Source: Tricholoma matsutake (Eukaryota > Basidiomycota > Agaricomycetes > Agaricales > Tricholomataceae). From it: a stretch of 64,000 nt of DNA. The stretch covers positions 1,178,001 through 1,242,000 of the forward strand of contig AP026544.2 in NCBI GenBank assembly GCA_026075535.2, read 5' to 3'. Position 1 is the stretch's first letter, and each line of letters opens with the position of its first letter. The notes below the pieces were generated by a model. The model ran no database searches and was not told where the DNA came from. It saw only the letters and a program-made list of their open reading frames with translations. Of the stretch, positions 45,830 to 56,821 are shown one piece after another. The translations under genes and the position numbers were made by a program.

Positions 45830-46229
45830 TGTTAGGGCGACACCCACTATCTGCTAGCTAAGACCGTGCGGGTTCTCTCTACAAGAAGGGGGCGGGATCC
45901 ACGCGCGTGATGGGGAATTGATGGTTTTGATGCGAGGGGTTATTAATAGGTAAGTTTGTTGAGATAGGCCTTTCACACCGAAAACGTAGGTGGAATACCT
46001 AAGAGAACACAACTGGGGTCCCCTAGGCATATATTTAGGGTTTATATACTATGTTACATATATTGTACATTGTTGTTACCAACACATGCATACATGTACA
46101 TACATTTTGATGTGTGCGAAATAAAACTCTCATGCAATCAAAATGTAGCGTCATTTGGCGTCATGTAGCGTAATTCGACATAATAAAATAAAATGAAAGT
46201 TTATTAGGTAATGGGGTGGTTTCCTAACA
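45830..46229 (-). repeat. Gy-B 5' LTR
   Basis: 400 bp, TGTTAGGGCGACACC...TTTCCTAACA. It keeps more CpG than its partner. A GGTTTATATACTATG TATA-like segment is present. The right-hand flank is CATGG, after which the KDZ frame resumes. Confidence 0.92.
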
Positions 46230-46659
46230 CATGGAGAAAAACCAGTCGATTGATTGTTGACTCTTACCATTACACCAATCATCAGTGATTGGATTTCTTG
46301 TGCCAAAAGTGGTGCAATCCAGCACCAATGGATGGATCTGCACCAAATCTTGTTATTGTAGAGCATGACAGAGATGGGGTTCCTCACTATAAGCATGCAT
46401 TCAATACACAAGCTTGTGAGCAACATAATGCTTGGCTTGGGGGGTTTGATTAAGTTTTGAGGCAAATGACAGTGGGGAATTTCAACTGGTTTTTGCATGC
46501 AATGTTATCTTACCATACTTGGATGATAGTGGAGAATAGGAGCTCTGGTGACAGCAGTGACTCTGATAGTGACTCAGATGATAACTCTGATACCTAACTC
46601 ATTTGGTACCATTCATGTACTAGTATTAAACCAATATGATGACAATCTCTCATGTATCC

Positions 46660-47009
46660 TGACTGTTTGAGTCAGACTAGAACAGAGTCACTTGGATTCC
46701 ACACAAATTTGTTCATGATCTGATTCTTGTTCTTAGTCAGTGTGGATTCCATGTGAACTGACTCAGATTCCATGCAGACTAACTTACATTCTGTGCAGAA
46801 TGACTTGGATCTGCATGGACTGACTCAGATTTCACATAGAATTCTTCATAATCTGGGTTTTTGGTCACAGTCAGTCCAGATTCCATACAGACTGACTCAG
46901 ATTCTGCCTGGAATTGCTTACAAATTCACCTTTTGGGCACCCAATGCTAAGACTCTGCATAGACTGAGCAGAGTCCGCATGGAGTCCACAAGGACACATG
47001 GGGGAGTGT
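46660..47009 (+). repeat. KDZ-3 right end: GGACTC/GGATTCC array (unit d)
   Basis: About 350 bp of degenerate GACTGACTCAGATTCCATGC-type words ending CACATGGGGGAGTGT. At 47010 Gy-C integrase sequence resumes (CTGTACTCTGG). No tRNA-like head is seen in this copy. Confidence 0.65.
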
Positions 47010-47019
47010 AAATTACTGT

Positions 47020-48430
47020 ACTCTGGTATGCATGCTTGAGTACAATCCGCATGTTGCATCATGTCATCACGTGCTTTCTTCAATGCCACCTCCACTTCCT
47101 CTTGTACCTTTTGCATCTTAGATACAAAGTCTTCTACCGACTGTACTTTGACTTCCCTTCTGGGTTCTACTCCCATGTGAGGATGATATCCATAATTTGC
47201 AAAAAAGGGTGACATACAAGTAGCCGAATGGAATTTGTGATTGTGGGAAATTTCGGCAATTGCCAGCCATTTGGGCCAGTCAGTTTGTTGGTAGTTGACA
47301 AACATATGTAGGTTACTGCTCCAATTCCTGGTTCATTCTCTCTGTCTGCCCATCAGTCTGCAGGTGATATGCTGTAGATAATTTAGTTTGAATTCCCAAT
47401 ATGTTGTTCAGTTCTCACATAAACATAGAAGCAAATTGTGGTCTGCGATCAGAGATAACAGTATTGGGTAACCCATGTAACCGCCATACCTGATTTAGAT
47501 AGAGGTGCACCAAGCCCAATGATGAGGTTTCTGTAGTAGTAGGAATAATATGAACCTCCTTTGTAAAGCGGTCGCATACTATGAATATTGCATCGTACCC
47601 TTGAGCCTCAGGTAATCCGGTAATAAAATCCACAGATATATCTCACCACGGCACTTTAGGTATAGGGTTCAGCATTAAGTTTCCTGTAGGTTTCTCTGGA
47701 AATCTCTTCCCCCTCATGCACATATACATTCATCCACATACCCCAACACATACTTTGAAATTCCAGGCCACCAATAATTTCTCATTACTGATTCCAATGT
47801 CTTCCATCTTCCTGGGTGTCTGGCAGTTGGCATATTATGATGTAACTGGATGATCTCCCTTTGCAAATCCTGATCCATCAGTACATACACCTTTCCTCAA
47901 AACAACACCAACCCTTGTTCCTTAGCCCATTCATCTCCTTTAATATTACCTTTCTTCTCTCCCTTCAGAGCTTTCACAGCTTCCACTACTTCATCGTCCA
48001 TTTCCGAACATTGTCTAATTTTAGACAACATTTCCATTTTCAAGCTATCTATCAATAGATGACCTTGACACATAGCACAAATGCGAAAGTATTTGGGTTT
48101 GAGTAAGGTAACATTCTTATTGTCCTCCTCCACCCCCCTTTTGTGATCAATACATCTGGATAATGCATCTGCTTTCCTCATTAAGCTTCCCACTTTGTGG
48201 ACCAAGTGAAAATTGAAACACGATAGGAATAACACCCAATGCACTTGCCAGCAGTTAAGCTTTTTAGCAGACATGAAGTATTGCAGATTTTGATGATCCA
48301 TGCAGATCTCAATCTGATGTGTACATCCCTCCAAATAATGTCTCCACGCCTCCAATGCTCATATTATTCCCAACATCTCTTTGTCATGCACATCATAATT
48401 CCCTTCCACATCATTCAACCCTCAGGATAA
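47020..48430 (-). pseudogene. Gy-C RNase H and integrase
   Basis: 48355-47897 has IEICMDHQNLQYFMSAKKLN (the RNase H TDH changed to MDH) and LIDSLKMEMLSKIRQCSEMD. The integrase zinc region (47880-47650) is frameshifted. The core resumes at 47633-47415 (VDFITGLPEAQGYDAIFIVC, ISDRRPQFAS) and 47305-47033 (WPKWLAIAEISHNHKF). It is cut by KDZ-3 just before the tail that reappears at 28791. Confidence 0.75.
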
Positions 48431-49860
48431 ATATGCACAAGGATGCCATTTGTCATCTTTGCACAGCATTGATAATACTGCTCCAGTAGCAAAGTCAGAT
48501 ACATCTGATTCCACTCATAAGGGACGCATGAAATCTACTGGGGCTAATATTGGTCCCTCCACAAACTTCCTCTTCAACTCCTCAAACACTGTCTGCTGCT
48601 GCTCTCTCCACCTCCACACTACTCCCTTTCACTAAGGTTATGTAAGGGTGCAGCAATATTGGAAAAATTATGCACAAATTGACGATAGTAGTTTGCAAGT
48701 CCCAAGAAAGCTTGAACCTCTTTGACATGGGTGGGCGCAGGCCAATCTGTGATTGCCTGTACCTTGATCGGATCCATTTTGATCCCGTCAGGGCCGATCA
48801 ATAATCCTAGGAACTCAATCTCGCTTGCCCCAAACACACACTTCTCTGGTTTCAAAAATAGATCGTTCTCCGCTAACCTCCATAGCACCTCCTGCACTAT
48901 CGCCTCATGATTTTCTTCATCCTCTGTGAATATCAGAATGTCATCAATAAATATTATTACCATGCCTTTGTCTATTATGTCCTTGAAAATGTTGTTCATC
49001 ATATTTTGGAAAGTTGGGGGACTATTGGTCATCCCAAAAAAATGACAAGTGGCTCGAAGGATCCTTGACCTGTGGCAAATGCGGCCTTCCACTCATCTCC
49101 TTTCTTTATTTGTACATTGTTATATCCCCATTGTAAATCCAAGTCTGTAAAGACCTTGGCTTTTCCCACCTTGTCAATTATTTCTGAGATCAACAGCAGG
49201 GGGTACACATTCTTCCACTCATTCAGATACCTATAATCTGTACACATCCTCTTCTTCTGATCTTTCTTTGGTACAAAAAATATTGGTGATGTCTGCAGGA
49301 ATTTCGAAGGTCATATGTATCCTTTGTGCAATTGCTCATTCAGGAACACATCCACTTCTTCTTGTTCCATTGGAGATAATGGATATACCTTCGACTTCTT
49401 TGGCACAAACCCTGGCTTCATCTCAATTGCATGATCCCATGGCTTCCACACCAACATTTGCTCAGACTCCTTCTTCTGGAACACAGACAGATATTCATGA
49501 TATGCTTTTGGTACCCACTCCTCCACTGGCTTCTCCACATTCACAATATTCTTGTCCCATGACTGTCCATGAATTGCTCTAAAGATTTGTCTCTGCTCTT
49601 CCTTTTCAATCAAGATTGGAACTCCCCCATTTGGCATTTCCTCATCCTCCACTTCCTCTATCATAACAGAATACTTCCTGGGACTTTCTTTCTCTCTATT
49701 TCTCCTTTTTTCCTTCTTCATCTTCCTCCCATACACATTACATTCATTTGGGCAACAAGTCATTTGTACTTTCCCAGTTTTCCAATCAATTTCAGGATTA
49801 TGCTTCTGTAACCATGGACATCCTATTATTAGATTGGTTTTTCCAAGATCGCACACTTCG
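48430..49860 (-). pseudogene. Gy-C reverse transcriptase and linker
   Basis: 49856-49311 ends the protease and encodes the linker (NEQLHKGYI). RT pieces are [20 protein letters not shown] (49247), [20 protein letters not shown], a frame change near 49050, [37 protein letters not shown] (F-x-D-D kept) and FLGLANYYRQFVHNFSNIAA. It breaks again near 48640. It parallels Gy-B base for base with extra lesions. Confidence 0.8.
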
Positions 49861-49874
49861 AATATGGCTCGCTC

Positions 49875-50333
49875 CTAATGCTCCTGGTACCTTAGTACTA
49901 TGGTCACCTCCTCTTTGATAGTTCCTCCATGATTGACTGTTCCATCAATATTGTACACCATTATAGGTTGCAACAGCTTGCATGTGCTAATACCGTTTCC
50001 AGTAATTAAGGACCGATTAATGAATAATCCTGTAGCACCACTATCAAGCAATGCTTTCACATCAATCGCTGCATGTGTGTCCACTGTCTTCAGTCCCACA
50101 GTCAAGGTGATTTCGGGTTCTATTCATGCAGAGTGAATAAAGAATTTAGGGGTTTTCAGAAATGGTGCTTGGCAATTTTTTTTGTCATGTGATTGACAAT
50201 GGTTGTACTCCTCCTCGTCACATGATTCACAATGATTGTACTCCTCATCAATTTCCTTTTCTGGTTTGCTCTGGGTTTCCTCAGATACTAATACATTGTA
50301 ATGGTTCTGGGTCACCAATGGGGAAACCTTCAC
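49875..50333 (-). pseudogene. Gy-C aspartic protease region
   Basis: AIDVKALLDSGATGLFINRS (50105 frame) keeps the D-S-G active site. A stop after YQEH and a duplicated acidic EEYNH segment upstream (about 50210-50250) distinguish it from Gy-B. Confidence 0.75.
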
Positions 50334-50449
50334 TGGGACTCTTCCACAAAATTCTTCTGCCTGTCTTCCTCTGGCTTCACTTGCTCAATGGTAGCTCCCC
50401 TAATCTTTCTTTTCTGCCTACAATTCCTAGCAATGTGTCCTAATTGCCC

Positions 50450-51124
50450 ACAGTTAAAACATTTAAGTGGGGCTCATCTCCCAGCTTGACCAACCTCCAT
50501 TGCCTCTGCTGGTGCTGCTGACTCTGCTACTATAGGTGTCACTGCCATGGCCAGTGGCTGTGCCCTCAGAGCTTGTGCCTGAGGCACCTTTCCTTTCTCG
50601 GACTTTCCTCCTGATGGCTTTCCAAATTTGCTACTTCCGTACATCAACTTTGATTCCACCTGTTCCTGCCAATATTGCTGATCAAGGTGCATCGTCCAAT
50701 TATACCACTCATCCAACTTCTCTGGCATGGAAGGTAGTCGGTAGATAGACTTGAATAAAGAGGGATTTAATCCTGCTTTCAAAAACTCTACCAATGTGGC
50801 TTCTCCCATATCTGTTTGCAAAGCTTCTGCTTTGAACTGCAAAATAAATTCATCCACCATTAGGGAACCTTGGCGCATAGTTTTCAATTTGGCATTGGCT
50901 GTTGCCTTTGGATTAGGGTCTCCAAACTGTGCCTCCAATCTCTCCAAAAATTCCTTGAAGGTTGCAAATGGTTTATTTCCCGCAGCAATTTGATTAATAG
51001 CCTCGTTTCTCCAGAACTGTGCTTTCCCCCCTGGATGTATGAGAGAGCAAACATAATCCTAGACTCGGCTGTACGAAAATCTGGCTTCCTCCCATAGATG
51101 TACAATACTATAGAGCTGATAAAA
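50450..51124 (-). pseudogene. Gy-C Gag, C-terminal part
   Basis: Reads FISSIVLYIYGRKPDFRTAE, then frameshifted LERLEAQFGDPNPKATANAK and KSIYRLPSMPEKLDEWYNWT. A zinc knuckle, CFNCGQLGHIARNC-like, lies near 50460-50420. Its N-terminal part continues at 57791 beyond Gy-D. Confidence 0.8.
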
Positions 51125-51129
51125 GATTT

Positions 51130-51732
51130 TGTTACGATTTTTGTTATCATAACCCACGATGACCAGATGTATGCTGGCAAGACTGGGTACTTCATTTTTT
51201 CCTTCACATTTGACTTGACTCATTCTGATGGGAAACACTTTGATGCCTGACTCCCATCATTTGACATGCTGCGCCGCAGCATCCCTTGACATCGGGCTCC
51301 TCATGCTAGGCATGAGGCTTATTGTTCTATTGTTCTTTCTATTATTACTTGACAAAGATCTTGTATTCTGATTGGACGATAGACATCTCTGAACCATATA
51401 TAAGCTACAGTAATACTGCCTGTATTCCTTAGCTTGACCTAATTCAATCAAAGGTCTTAGACTCAATCCGAACACTCGACAGTCTAGGAAATCCCTTGGT
51501 GTGATAAACTCGAACTCGACAGTTGGAAAGCCTCCAACTGTGATACACAAACAAATGGTCGACTCAGAAAGCCTCTGAGTACGGATAGCTGTGACTACTT
51601 GAGGAAGTACCCAAGTGAAGGCAGGAAGCCCGATACACTAGGAAAGTCTCCTAGTGTGATACCGATACAGTTGGAAAGTGTCCAACTGCGATACACAACC
51701 CAAAGACTGAGTCGAGACCTATAGTCTTAACA
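51130..51732 (+). repeat. Gy-D 5' LTR with stem-loop array
   Basis: 603 bp, TGTTACGATTTT...TAGTCTTAACA. The upstream half has TATATAAGCTACAG (about 51409) as a TATA region and two palindromes (CTGCGCCGCAG, CCTCATGC-TAG-GCATGAGG). The downstream half (51480-51690) holds six consecutive short stem-loops, such as ACACTAGG-AAAGTCT-CCTAGTGT. Confidence 0.9.
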
Positions 51733-52226
51733 AAAGGTCAAGCTGATCTACGAAGTCCACCGACCTAGGTGCAGACACAATGTCTTTCAGACAAAGCCCA
51801 GACAGACCTCCAACTGGAGCATCATCATCAGGAAGAACCCCATGGTATAGATACCAGGGTCAACTAGTACAATACTCGGAACCAGCACAGAAGTGGTTCT
51901 CAAAGAGAACCAGTGCCTGATACCTTGACAAAGAAGATTTCAGATCTTCTGATAAAGAAGAAACCCCAGAACAAGATCCATTCTCCCTATCCAACGACAA
52001 TGCCAACATGTCTACCAAACCCACCATTTTGACCAAGGAGATCAGAATAACCCCCTCCAACTTCACAGGGGACTGAACTAGAACTGCGAAGTTCTTACAA
52101 GAAGTGAAACTCTATTTGAGAGTGAACCATGGAATCTACGACACCGACAAGAAAATCATCTTCGCATTGTCCTTCATGAATGGAGGAACCGCACACCCTG
52201 GGCACAGACATGGGCAGAGAAGGAAG

Positions 52227-52568
52227 ACCTAGGACACACTTGTTTGGTTTGTCATGTGATTCCTTATGGTGAGGTCTTGAGTTCAATTCCTGCAGTACAC
52301 AAATTTATTTTGTGGGTACTTTATGATATTCACCAACTCTGAAGTCCTTTGAGCTCATATCTAATTGACTTATCATTTGGTTGAAATGCATTCCACTTGG
52401 ACTCCACTTGGACTCCAGTTGGACTCCAATGGGCAATTGAACTCTACATGACTTAGTGTAGTTCAATTGGACTCCACTCGGACTCCACTCAGACTCCACT
52501 CAGACTCCAGTGGACTCCAGTCAGTCCGGTCGGAGTCCACTAGGACAGGTGGGGGACTGTAAAGTACT
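52227..52568 (+). repeat. SINE-like unit b
   Basis: A partial tRNA-like head with B box GAGTTCAATTCC (about 52275), then an array of GGACTCCACTTGGACTCCAG-type words, ending GGTGGGGGACTGTAAAGTACT. It inserted into Gy-D gag or into unit c's flank. Confidence 0.6.
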
Positions 52569-52654
52569 GAGATGCAAGGGGTCAATTTAATAATCTATTC
52601 ATGATATATATAAAATTAGATTTCAGTAATAAATAGATATGATGTATGTAACTT

Positions 52655-53074
52655 TAAATGACTACTTGGCTTAAGTGGTAGAGTGTGCATGTTTTGTCAT
52701 CATGTGATTGCTAGTCCAGAAGGCTGTTGGTTCAATTCCTGCTGTGCACACATTATTTTGTGAGACTTATAAGACTTTCTCTAAGACTGGAACTTGGACT
52801 TTACTTGGACAGTACTTTAGAAGGTGTAAATAAATGCACAATTGATGTTGTCCGAGCAAAGTCCGAGTGCAGTCCGAGTGCAGTCCTCGTACTTTACTCG
52901 GACAACTCGGACAATCCTAGGACAGTCTGAGCAGAGTCCGAGTGAAGTCCTCAGACAGTCCGAGTGAAGTCCTCAGACAGTCCGAGTGAAGTCCTCAGAC
53001 AGTCCGAGTGTCTGAGTGTCTGAGCAGAGTCCGAGCGGAGTCCGCTCGGACTGAGGGGGGGAGTGTAAAGTACT
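52655..53074 (+). repeat. SINE-like unit c
   Basis: The clearest copy. A tRNA-like head with A box TGGCTTAAGTGGTAGAGTG and B box GGTTCAATTCC (52668-52742) is followed by AATAA-poor spacer, then GTCCGAGTGAAGTCCTCAGA units (three 22-bp copies at about 52936-53003), ending GGGGGGGAGTGTAAAGTACT. Gy-D coding sequence follows directly. Confidence 0.65.
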
Positions 53075-53232
53075 GGGAAAAACTGGACCTCAAGAAAGAA
53101 GAAAAGCGACTGGCACTGGCCCGGATATTCGCAAAAGCAAGGGAAAAAATAGCCCTGCAAATCAAGAAAGAAGAACTGGCAAAAGAAGAATGCCGAGAGC
53201 TATGCTGAAGAGTTGTTGCCAAGGCGAAACTG

Positions 53233-54993
53233 GTGGGAGGAGTCCTCCACAAAGAACCAAGAAGAAGCAAGATGCCTGTCGAGACAAGAAAAGCAATGAT
53301 CGAAGAAATCAATGATGAAGAGATCGCAATCATGACTCTTCAAGATGCGGAGCCCATTGGGCCGCAAGATGAAGAAGACTCTGGGAAGGAAAACCCAGCA
53401 CTGGCAAACCACAGACAGGCAACAGAACAGGCAACAGAACAAACGGAAGGGACACCTGAACAAGAAATCGCAGATGATGAACTACTGATCACCTACATCC
53501 GAGGAGAACCCATCATTGGAATATTCGAGCCAGCCAAAACGCCACTGACAGAGGAGTACAATGAACCAAGGTACTCATATTCTCAGATGACGAAGACTAT
53601 CTCTCAGATCGTGAAGGCAAAAGGATCACCACGATATGCATATGAACAGAATATCTGGATTAGGGCAAAAACATCGGTCTCACAGCACCTGACACACAAG
53701 AAGGAAGGAGACCCCAAACAAAATACCCTGGATGAACTACTCCCCAAACAATACAAGGAGTACCGACAGATATTCCAAAAGGAAGCATTGGAACAATTCC
53801 CAGAATCAAGACCCTGGGATCATGTGATCAAACTTAAACCAGATTCTATAGCAAAGGACTGCAGGGTTTACCCGTTATTGCCAGCATAATAGAAGAAACT
53901 TGATGAGTTTCTTGACGAAAGCCTAGAGAAAGGATACATCTGACCATTGAAATTGCCCATGGCATTGCCATTCTTCTTTGTTGCGAAGAAGGACTCAGAT
54001 GCGCTATGACCCTGCCAAGATTACAGGTACTTGAACAACAGAACGATCAAGAACACCTACCCACTGCCGCTGGTAGGAGACCTGTTGGACAAACTGAGAG
54101 GGGCAAAATGGTTTACAAAATTGGACATCCGATGGGGATATCACAATGTCAGAATCAAGGATGTAGATCAATGGAAGGCAGCCTTCAAGACAAATTGAGG
54201 GTTGTTTGAACCAACAGTGATGTTCTTCAGATTATGCAACTCACTGGCGACCTTCCAGGCAATGATGAACGAGATATTCCGCAACATGATCGGAGAGGGA
54301 TGGCTCGTGATTTACATGGATGACATCCTGATATTCTCCAAGGATCAGAACAAACACCAGGAAAGGACAAAGAGGGTACTGCAAAGACTGGCAGAAAACA
54401 ACTTATACTTGAAACCAGAGAAATGCAAATTCAATGTCCACAAAGTGGAATTCTTGGGTCTGATCATCCGACCCAATGAAATTGCCATGGACAACACGAA
54501 ACTGACAGGTATACAGGATTGGCCAACCCCGACAAACATAAAGGCAGTCAGATCCTTCCTGGGATTTGGAAACTTCTACAGGAAGTTTATCGGACATTTT
54601 GCAGAGACAAGCAGACCACTTAATGAGCTGATGAAGAAGAACAAAATCTTCGACTGGACAATGGAATGTGAACAGGCCTTTCAGATGCTGAAAAGGAAAT
54701 TCGCAGAAGCACCGGTACTGCTGATGCCAGACCCGATGAAACCATTCACGATCAAATCAGACACCTCAAAACATGCCACAGGAGGAGTGCTGAGACAAAG
54801 GGACACGAATGGGGATTGGCATCCATGTGGATACATATCGCATGCGCTAACACCAATGGAATGGAACTACAAGATATATGACAGGGAACTACTAGCCATC
54901 GTGCGATCACTAGAGACCTGGAGACACTACCTACTGGGTTCAGGACACCCGGTGGTAATCCTGTCGGACCACAAGAACTTGACGTACTTCTGA
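53233..54993 (+). pseudogene. Gy-D linker and reverse transcriptase
   Basis: 53233-53889 is an acidic linker ending in RPWDHVIKLKPDSIAKDCRV. After several stops, 54010-54200 holds [19 protein letters not shown] and [20 protein letters not shown] in shifted frames. The open frame 54202-54993 has [40 protein letters not shown] (Y-M-D-D kept), [20 protein letters not shown] and the RNase H start [15 protein letters not shown]. It also has [20 protein letters not shown] and [12 protein letters not shown], with a stop at 54991. Confidence 0.85.
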
Positions 54994-55041
54994 ACAGCGC
55001 AGAAACTGAACAGACGACAGGCAAGATGGAGCTTATTCCTA

Positions 55042-56446
55042 TTGGAATTTGACTTGCAACTCATCCACGTACCCGGATCTCAGATGGTACAGAGCGATGC
55101 GTTATCACGAAGAGCAGACCACATACCAGCGGAAGACAATGATAATGAAAACATCACAATGCTGCCAGAAACAGTATTTGTGAAATTCATTGACACCAAA
55201 ATGCATGATCTACTCGCAGGAAGCATTATGAAGGATGATCTGGTAAAGAGCGCAATCGAGGCGCTAAAGACCAAGGGAATGCCGCCAATAAGATCAGCAT
55301 TGGAAGACTGGAAGATAGAAGACGGCCTTCTATTCTTCCGACACAGGTGCTATGTCCCCAACAATGGAGATCTACAAAAGAAGCTGGTGCAAAAGTACCA
55401 TGAAGGAGTAACCAGCAGACACCCAGGACAATGGCAAATGACCAAAATGATCAGGAGAGACTACTGGTGGCTGGGGATGATGACATACATCAAGAACTAC
55501 GTTGCTGGATGTGCAATATGCCAGCAGATGAAGGTAAACATGCACCCGATGACCCCCCCACTACAACTGATCAAATCTGAAGTGACAAGACCATTTGCAA
55601 TGGTGATGACAGATTTCATAACTGACCTACTGGAGTCCAATGGTTATGATGCATGCATGGTCGTGGTAGACCATGGGCTTATGAAGGGGGTAATTTTTAT
55701 TCCTTGCAGGAAAACTGTGGATGCATTGGGAGTGGCTACCCTCTATCTAGACAATGTCTACAAACGATTCGGCCTCCCAGACAAGATCATCTCTGACAGA
55801 GATCCCAGATTTGCCTCGCAGCTGTTCCAGGAGCTAGGAAGACTGCTTGGAATCAAGCTGGCGATGAGTACAGCATACCACCCACAGACCGACAGGGAGA
55901 CAGAACGGGTGAACCAGGAAGTGGAAGTATACCTATGGATCTTCTGCTCGAACAACCAGGAGAATTGGAAGCACCACGGAGTTCACACACAACCAGAGGA
56001 CACACTCCATACAGAAGAATTCCCCATTCTACCTCATGATGGGCTATGAGCCCAAGGCAATCCCACTCCCCTACCTGAAAATGAACATACCAGCCATAGA
56101 GAAGCGAATAGTTGCGCTGCAACAGGCCCAAGATGAAGCGAAGGCAACTCACAAGTTAGCCAGACAGATGATGGTGGAAAGAATGATAAGGCACTTCACC
56201 CCGTTCAAAGAAGGAGACAGAGTGTGGCTAGAAGCAAAAAACCTCAAGACGACTGATGCAACAAAGAAGCTTGCACCGAAAAGAGAAGGACCATTCTCCA
56301 TCGAGAAGGTCCTGAGCCCACTCTCCTCTCAACTGAAGTTGCCAGAACAGTGGAAAATACACCCTGTATTCCATGCAGCACTTCTTTCCCCATACAAGAA
56401 ACCAAGACACACAGACCAAACTTCCCAGAACCACTGCCCGACCTGA
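55042..56446 (+). pseudogene. Gy-D integrase
   Basis: Starts with the RNase H tail (HVPGSQMVQSDALSRRADH). The zinc region is KYHEGVTSRHPGQWQMTKMI with CAICQQMKV. The core is VMTDFITDLLESNGYDACMV (first Asp), KIISDRDPRFASQLFQELGR (second Asp) and TDRETERVNQEVEVYLWIF (Glu), so the D-D-E triad is present. A frameshift near 55965 leads to the second frame, 56036-56446 (MMGYEPKAIPLPYL, FKEGDRVWLEAKNLKT, HPVFHAALLSPYK). Confidence 0.85.
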
Positions 56447-56628
56447 TAGAAGGTGAATTGGAGTATGAGGTGGAAGCAATCATTGGACACAAGAAGAAAG
56501 GAAAGACCATGCACTTCCTAGTGAAGTGGGTCGGATACCCGACCTCGGAGAACTCATGGGAGCCCAAGGGAAACCTGAAACATGCCAAGACAATCCTAGG
56601 GGCATATAAACAGCGACGACAGCTGTAG
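56350..56628 (+). CDS. Gy-D chromodomain segment
   Basis: EGELEYEVEAIIGHKKKGKT, then HFLVKWVGYPTSENSWEPKG and a basic tail. All three chromodomain strands and the C-terminal helix are visible. It overlaps the end of the previous frame, so a shift joins the two in the ancestor. Confidence 0.8.
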   Translation: MENTPCIPCSTSFPIQETKTHRPNFPEPLPDLIEGELEYEVEAIIGHKKKGKTMHFLVKWVGYPTSENSWEPKGNLKHAKTILGAYKQRRQL

Positions 56629-56707
56629 AAACCGAGACCAAAACACCCACCAAACTGACTACAGAGAAACCACCTCTAGAAAAGAAAAGAGACAAACCCA
56701 TGATGGC

Positions 56708-56821
56708 ATGACAAGACAAACCATGCTCACTGGAATAGAGATTCTCGCCATCGTCATTGGCACGATCCTGGCTGTTGTGATAGCCCTTACCTTTGCATTA
56801 TGCCTTTATGCAATCTTTTGA
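56708..56821 (+). CDS. Small membrane ORF between Gy-D chromodomain and 3' LTR
   Basis: 37 codons starting MTRQTMLTGIEILAIVIGTI. Residues 9-36 form one hydrophobic segment ending LYAIF, a good single transmembrane helix. The stop is TGA followed by CCAAGACC. The next codons in frame stay open and Pro/Glu-rich (PEPPITDIEFS) until about 56937, so a CGA to TGA change may have cut a longer protein. It lies where some retroelements carry an env-like gene, but no fusion or receptor motif is visible, and function is unknown. Confidence 0.45.
   Translation: MTRQTMLTGIEILAIVIGTILAVVIALTFALCLYAIF

Larger units (their letters stand above)
40027..46229 (-). mobile_element. Gy-B: Ty3/gypsy chromovirus, complete structure
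   Basis: 6203 bp, TSD CATGG (40022-40026 and 46230-46234). The LTRs are 399 and 400 bp. This is the youngest-looking member of the TGTTAGG family here and the reference for Gy-C. Gene order on the minus strand is gag (45344-44395), protease (44254-43724), RT (43717-42389), RNase H/integrase (42298-40940) and chromodomain (40664-40437). Several genes still carry single frameshifts or stops. Confidence 0.92.
38142..46597 (+). pseudogene. KDZ transposase, KDZ-3 copy, split by Gy-B
   Basis: The first frame (38142-38636) includes GWIKGLARAIEKKGKQPLKM and LAKLLDLHPYDGNGSFQG, then ICPDVMECQTLECRSRLLL and TGQCSMCKT, a CxC5-type cysteine cluster. The frame 38850-39518 has LNSAKYLKIGQALWVDQLFS and LTRRQVWHAFVQES-like text, then CSECTHEYKSTADVIPG. 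39526-40026 has CALHEQEQGAKCCVGGC (CxC6-type) and FYCVETICAPCGVVIAWAKF. After Gy-B is removed it continues in frame from 46230 as a YHYTNH segment, WCNPAPMDGSAPNLVIVEHD and NTQACEQHNAWLGGF, ending in an Asp/Ser-rich tail. Stops at 38634 and elsewhere make it defective. Confidence 0.85.
28794..47009 (+). mobile_element. KDZ-3: KDZ transposon inserted in Gy-C
   Basis: An 18.2-kb block that splits the integrase of Gy-C. Its two ends are inverted copies of one motif: ACACTCCCCCATGT at the left and ACATGGGGGAGTGT at the right. Each is followed inward by 250-400 bp of degenerate GGACTC/GGATTCCATG repeats. Inside are an accessory gene and a KDZ transposase on the plus strand, plus Gy-A and Gy-B. Without those two retrotransposons it would be about 6.07 kb. 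No target duplication was recognised, and about a dozen bases of Gy-C appear lost at the junction. Confidence 0.65.
52008..53230 (+). pseudogene. Gy-D Gag, interrupted by two repeat units
   Basis: ATG 52008 (MSTKPTILTKEIRITPSNFT) with a stop at 52074, then FLQEVKLYLRVNHGIYDTDK and IIFALSFMNGG, a capsid-like block. A one-base slip follows, and the frame then reads PWAQTWAEK before the first repeat unit at 52227. After the second unit, 53076-53200 encodes a charged helix (EEKRLALARIFAKAREKIAL). No zinc knuckle or protease remains. Confidence 0.65.

Noticed and set aside
28794..47009. 8-bp target duplication for KDZ-3
   Set aside because: The left flank (ACTTAGCCAC) and right flank (AAATTACTG) do not match, and alignment to Gy-B suggests a small deletion.
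52668..52760. Functional tRNA gene
   Set aside because: A and B boxes are recognisable, but acceptor and anticodon stems do not pair and the copy is followed by a repeat array. Treated as a tRNA-derived head.
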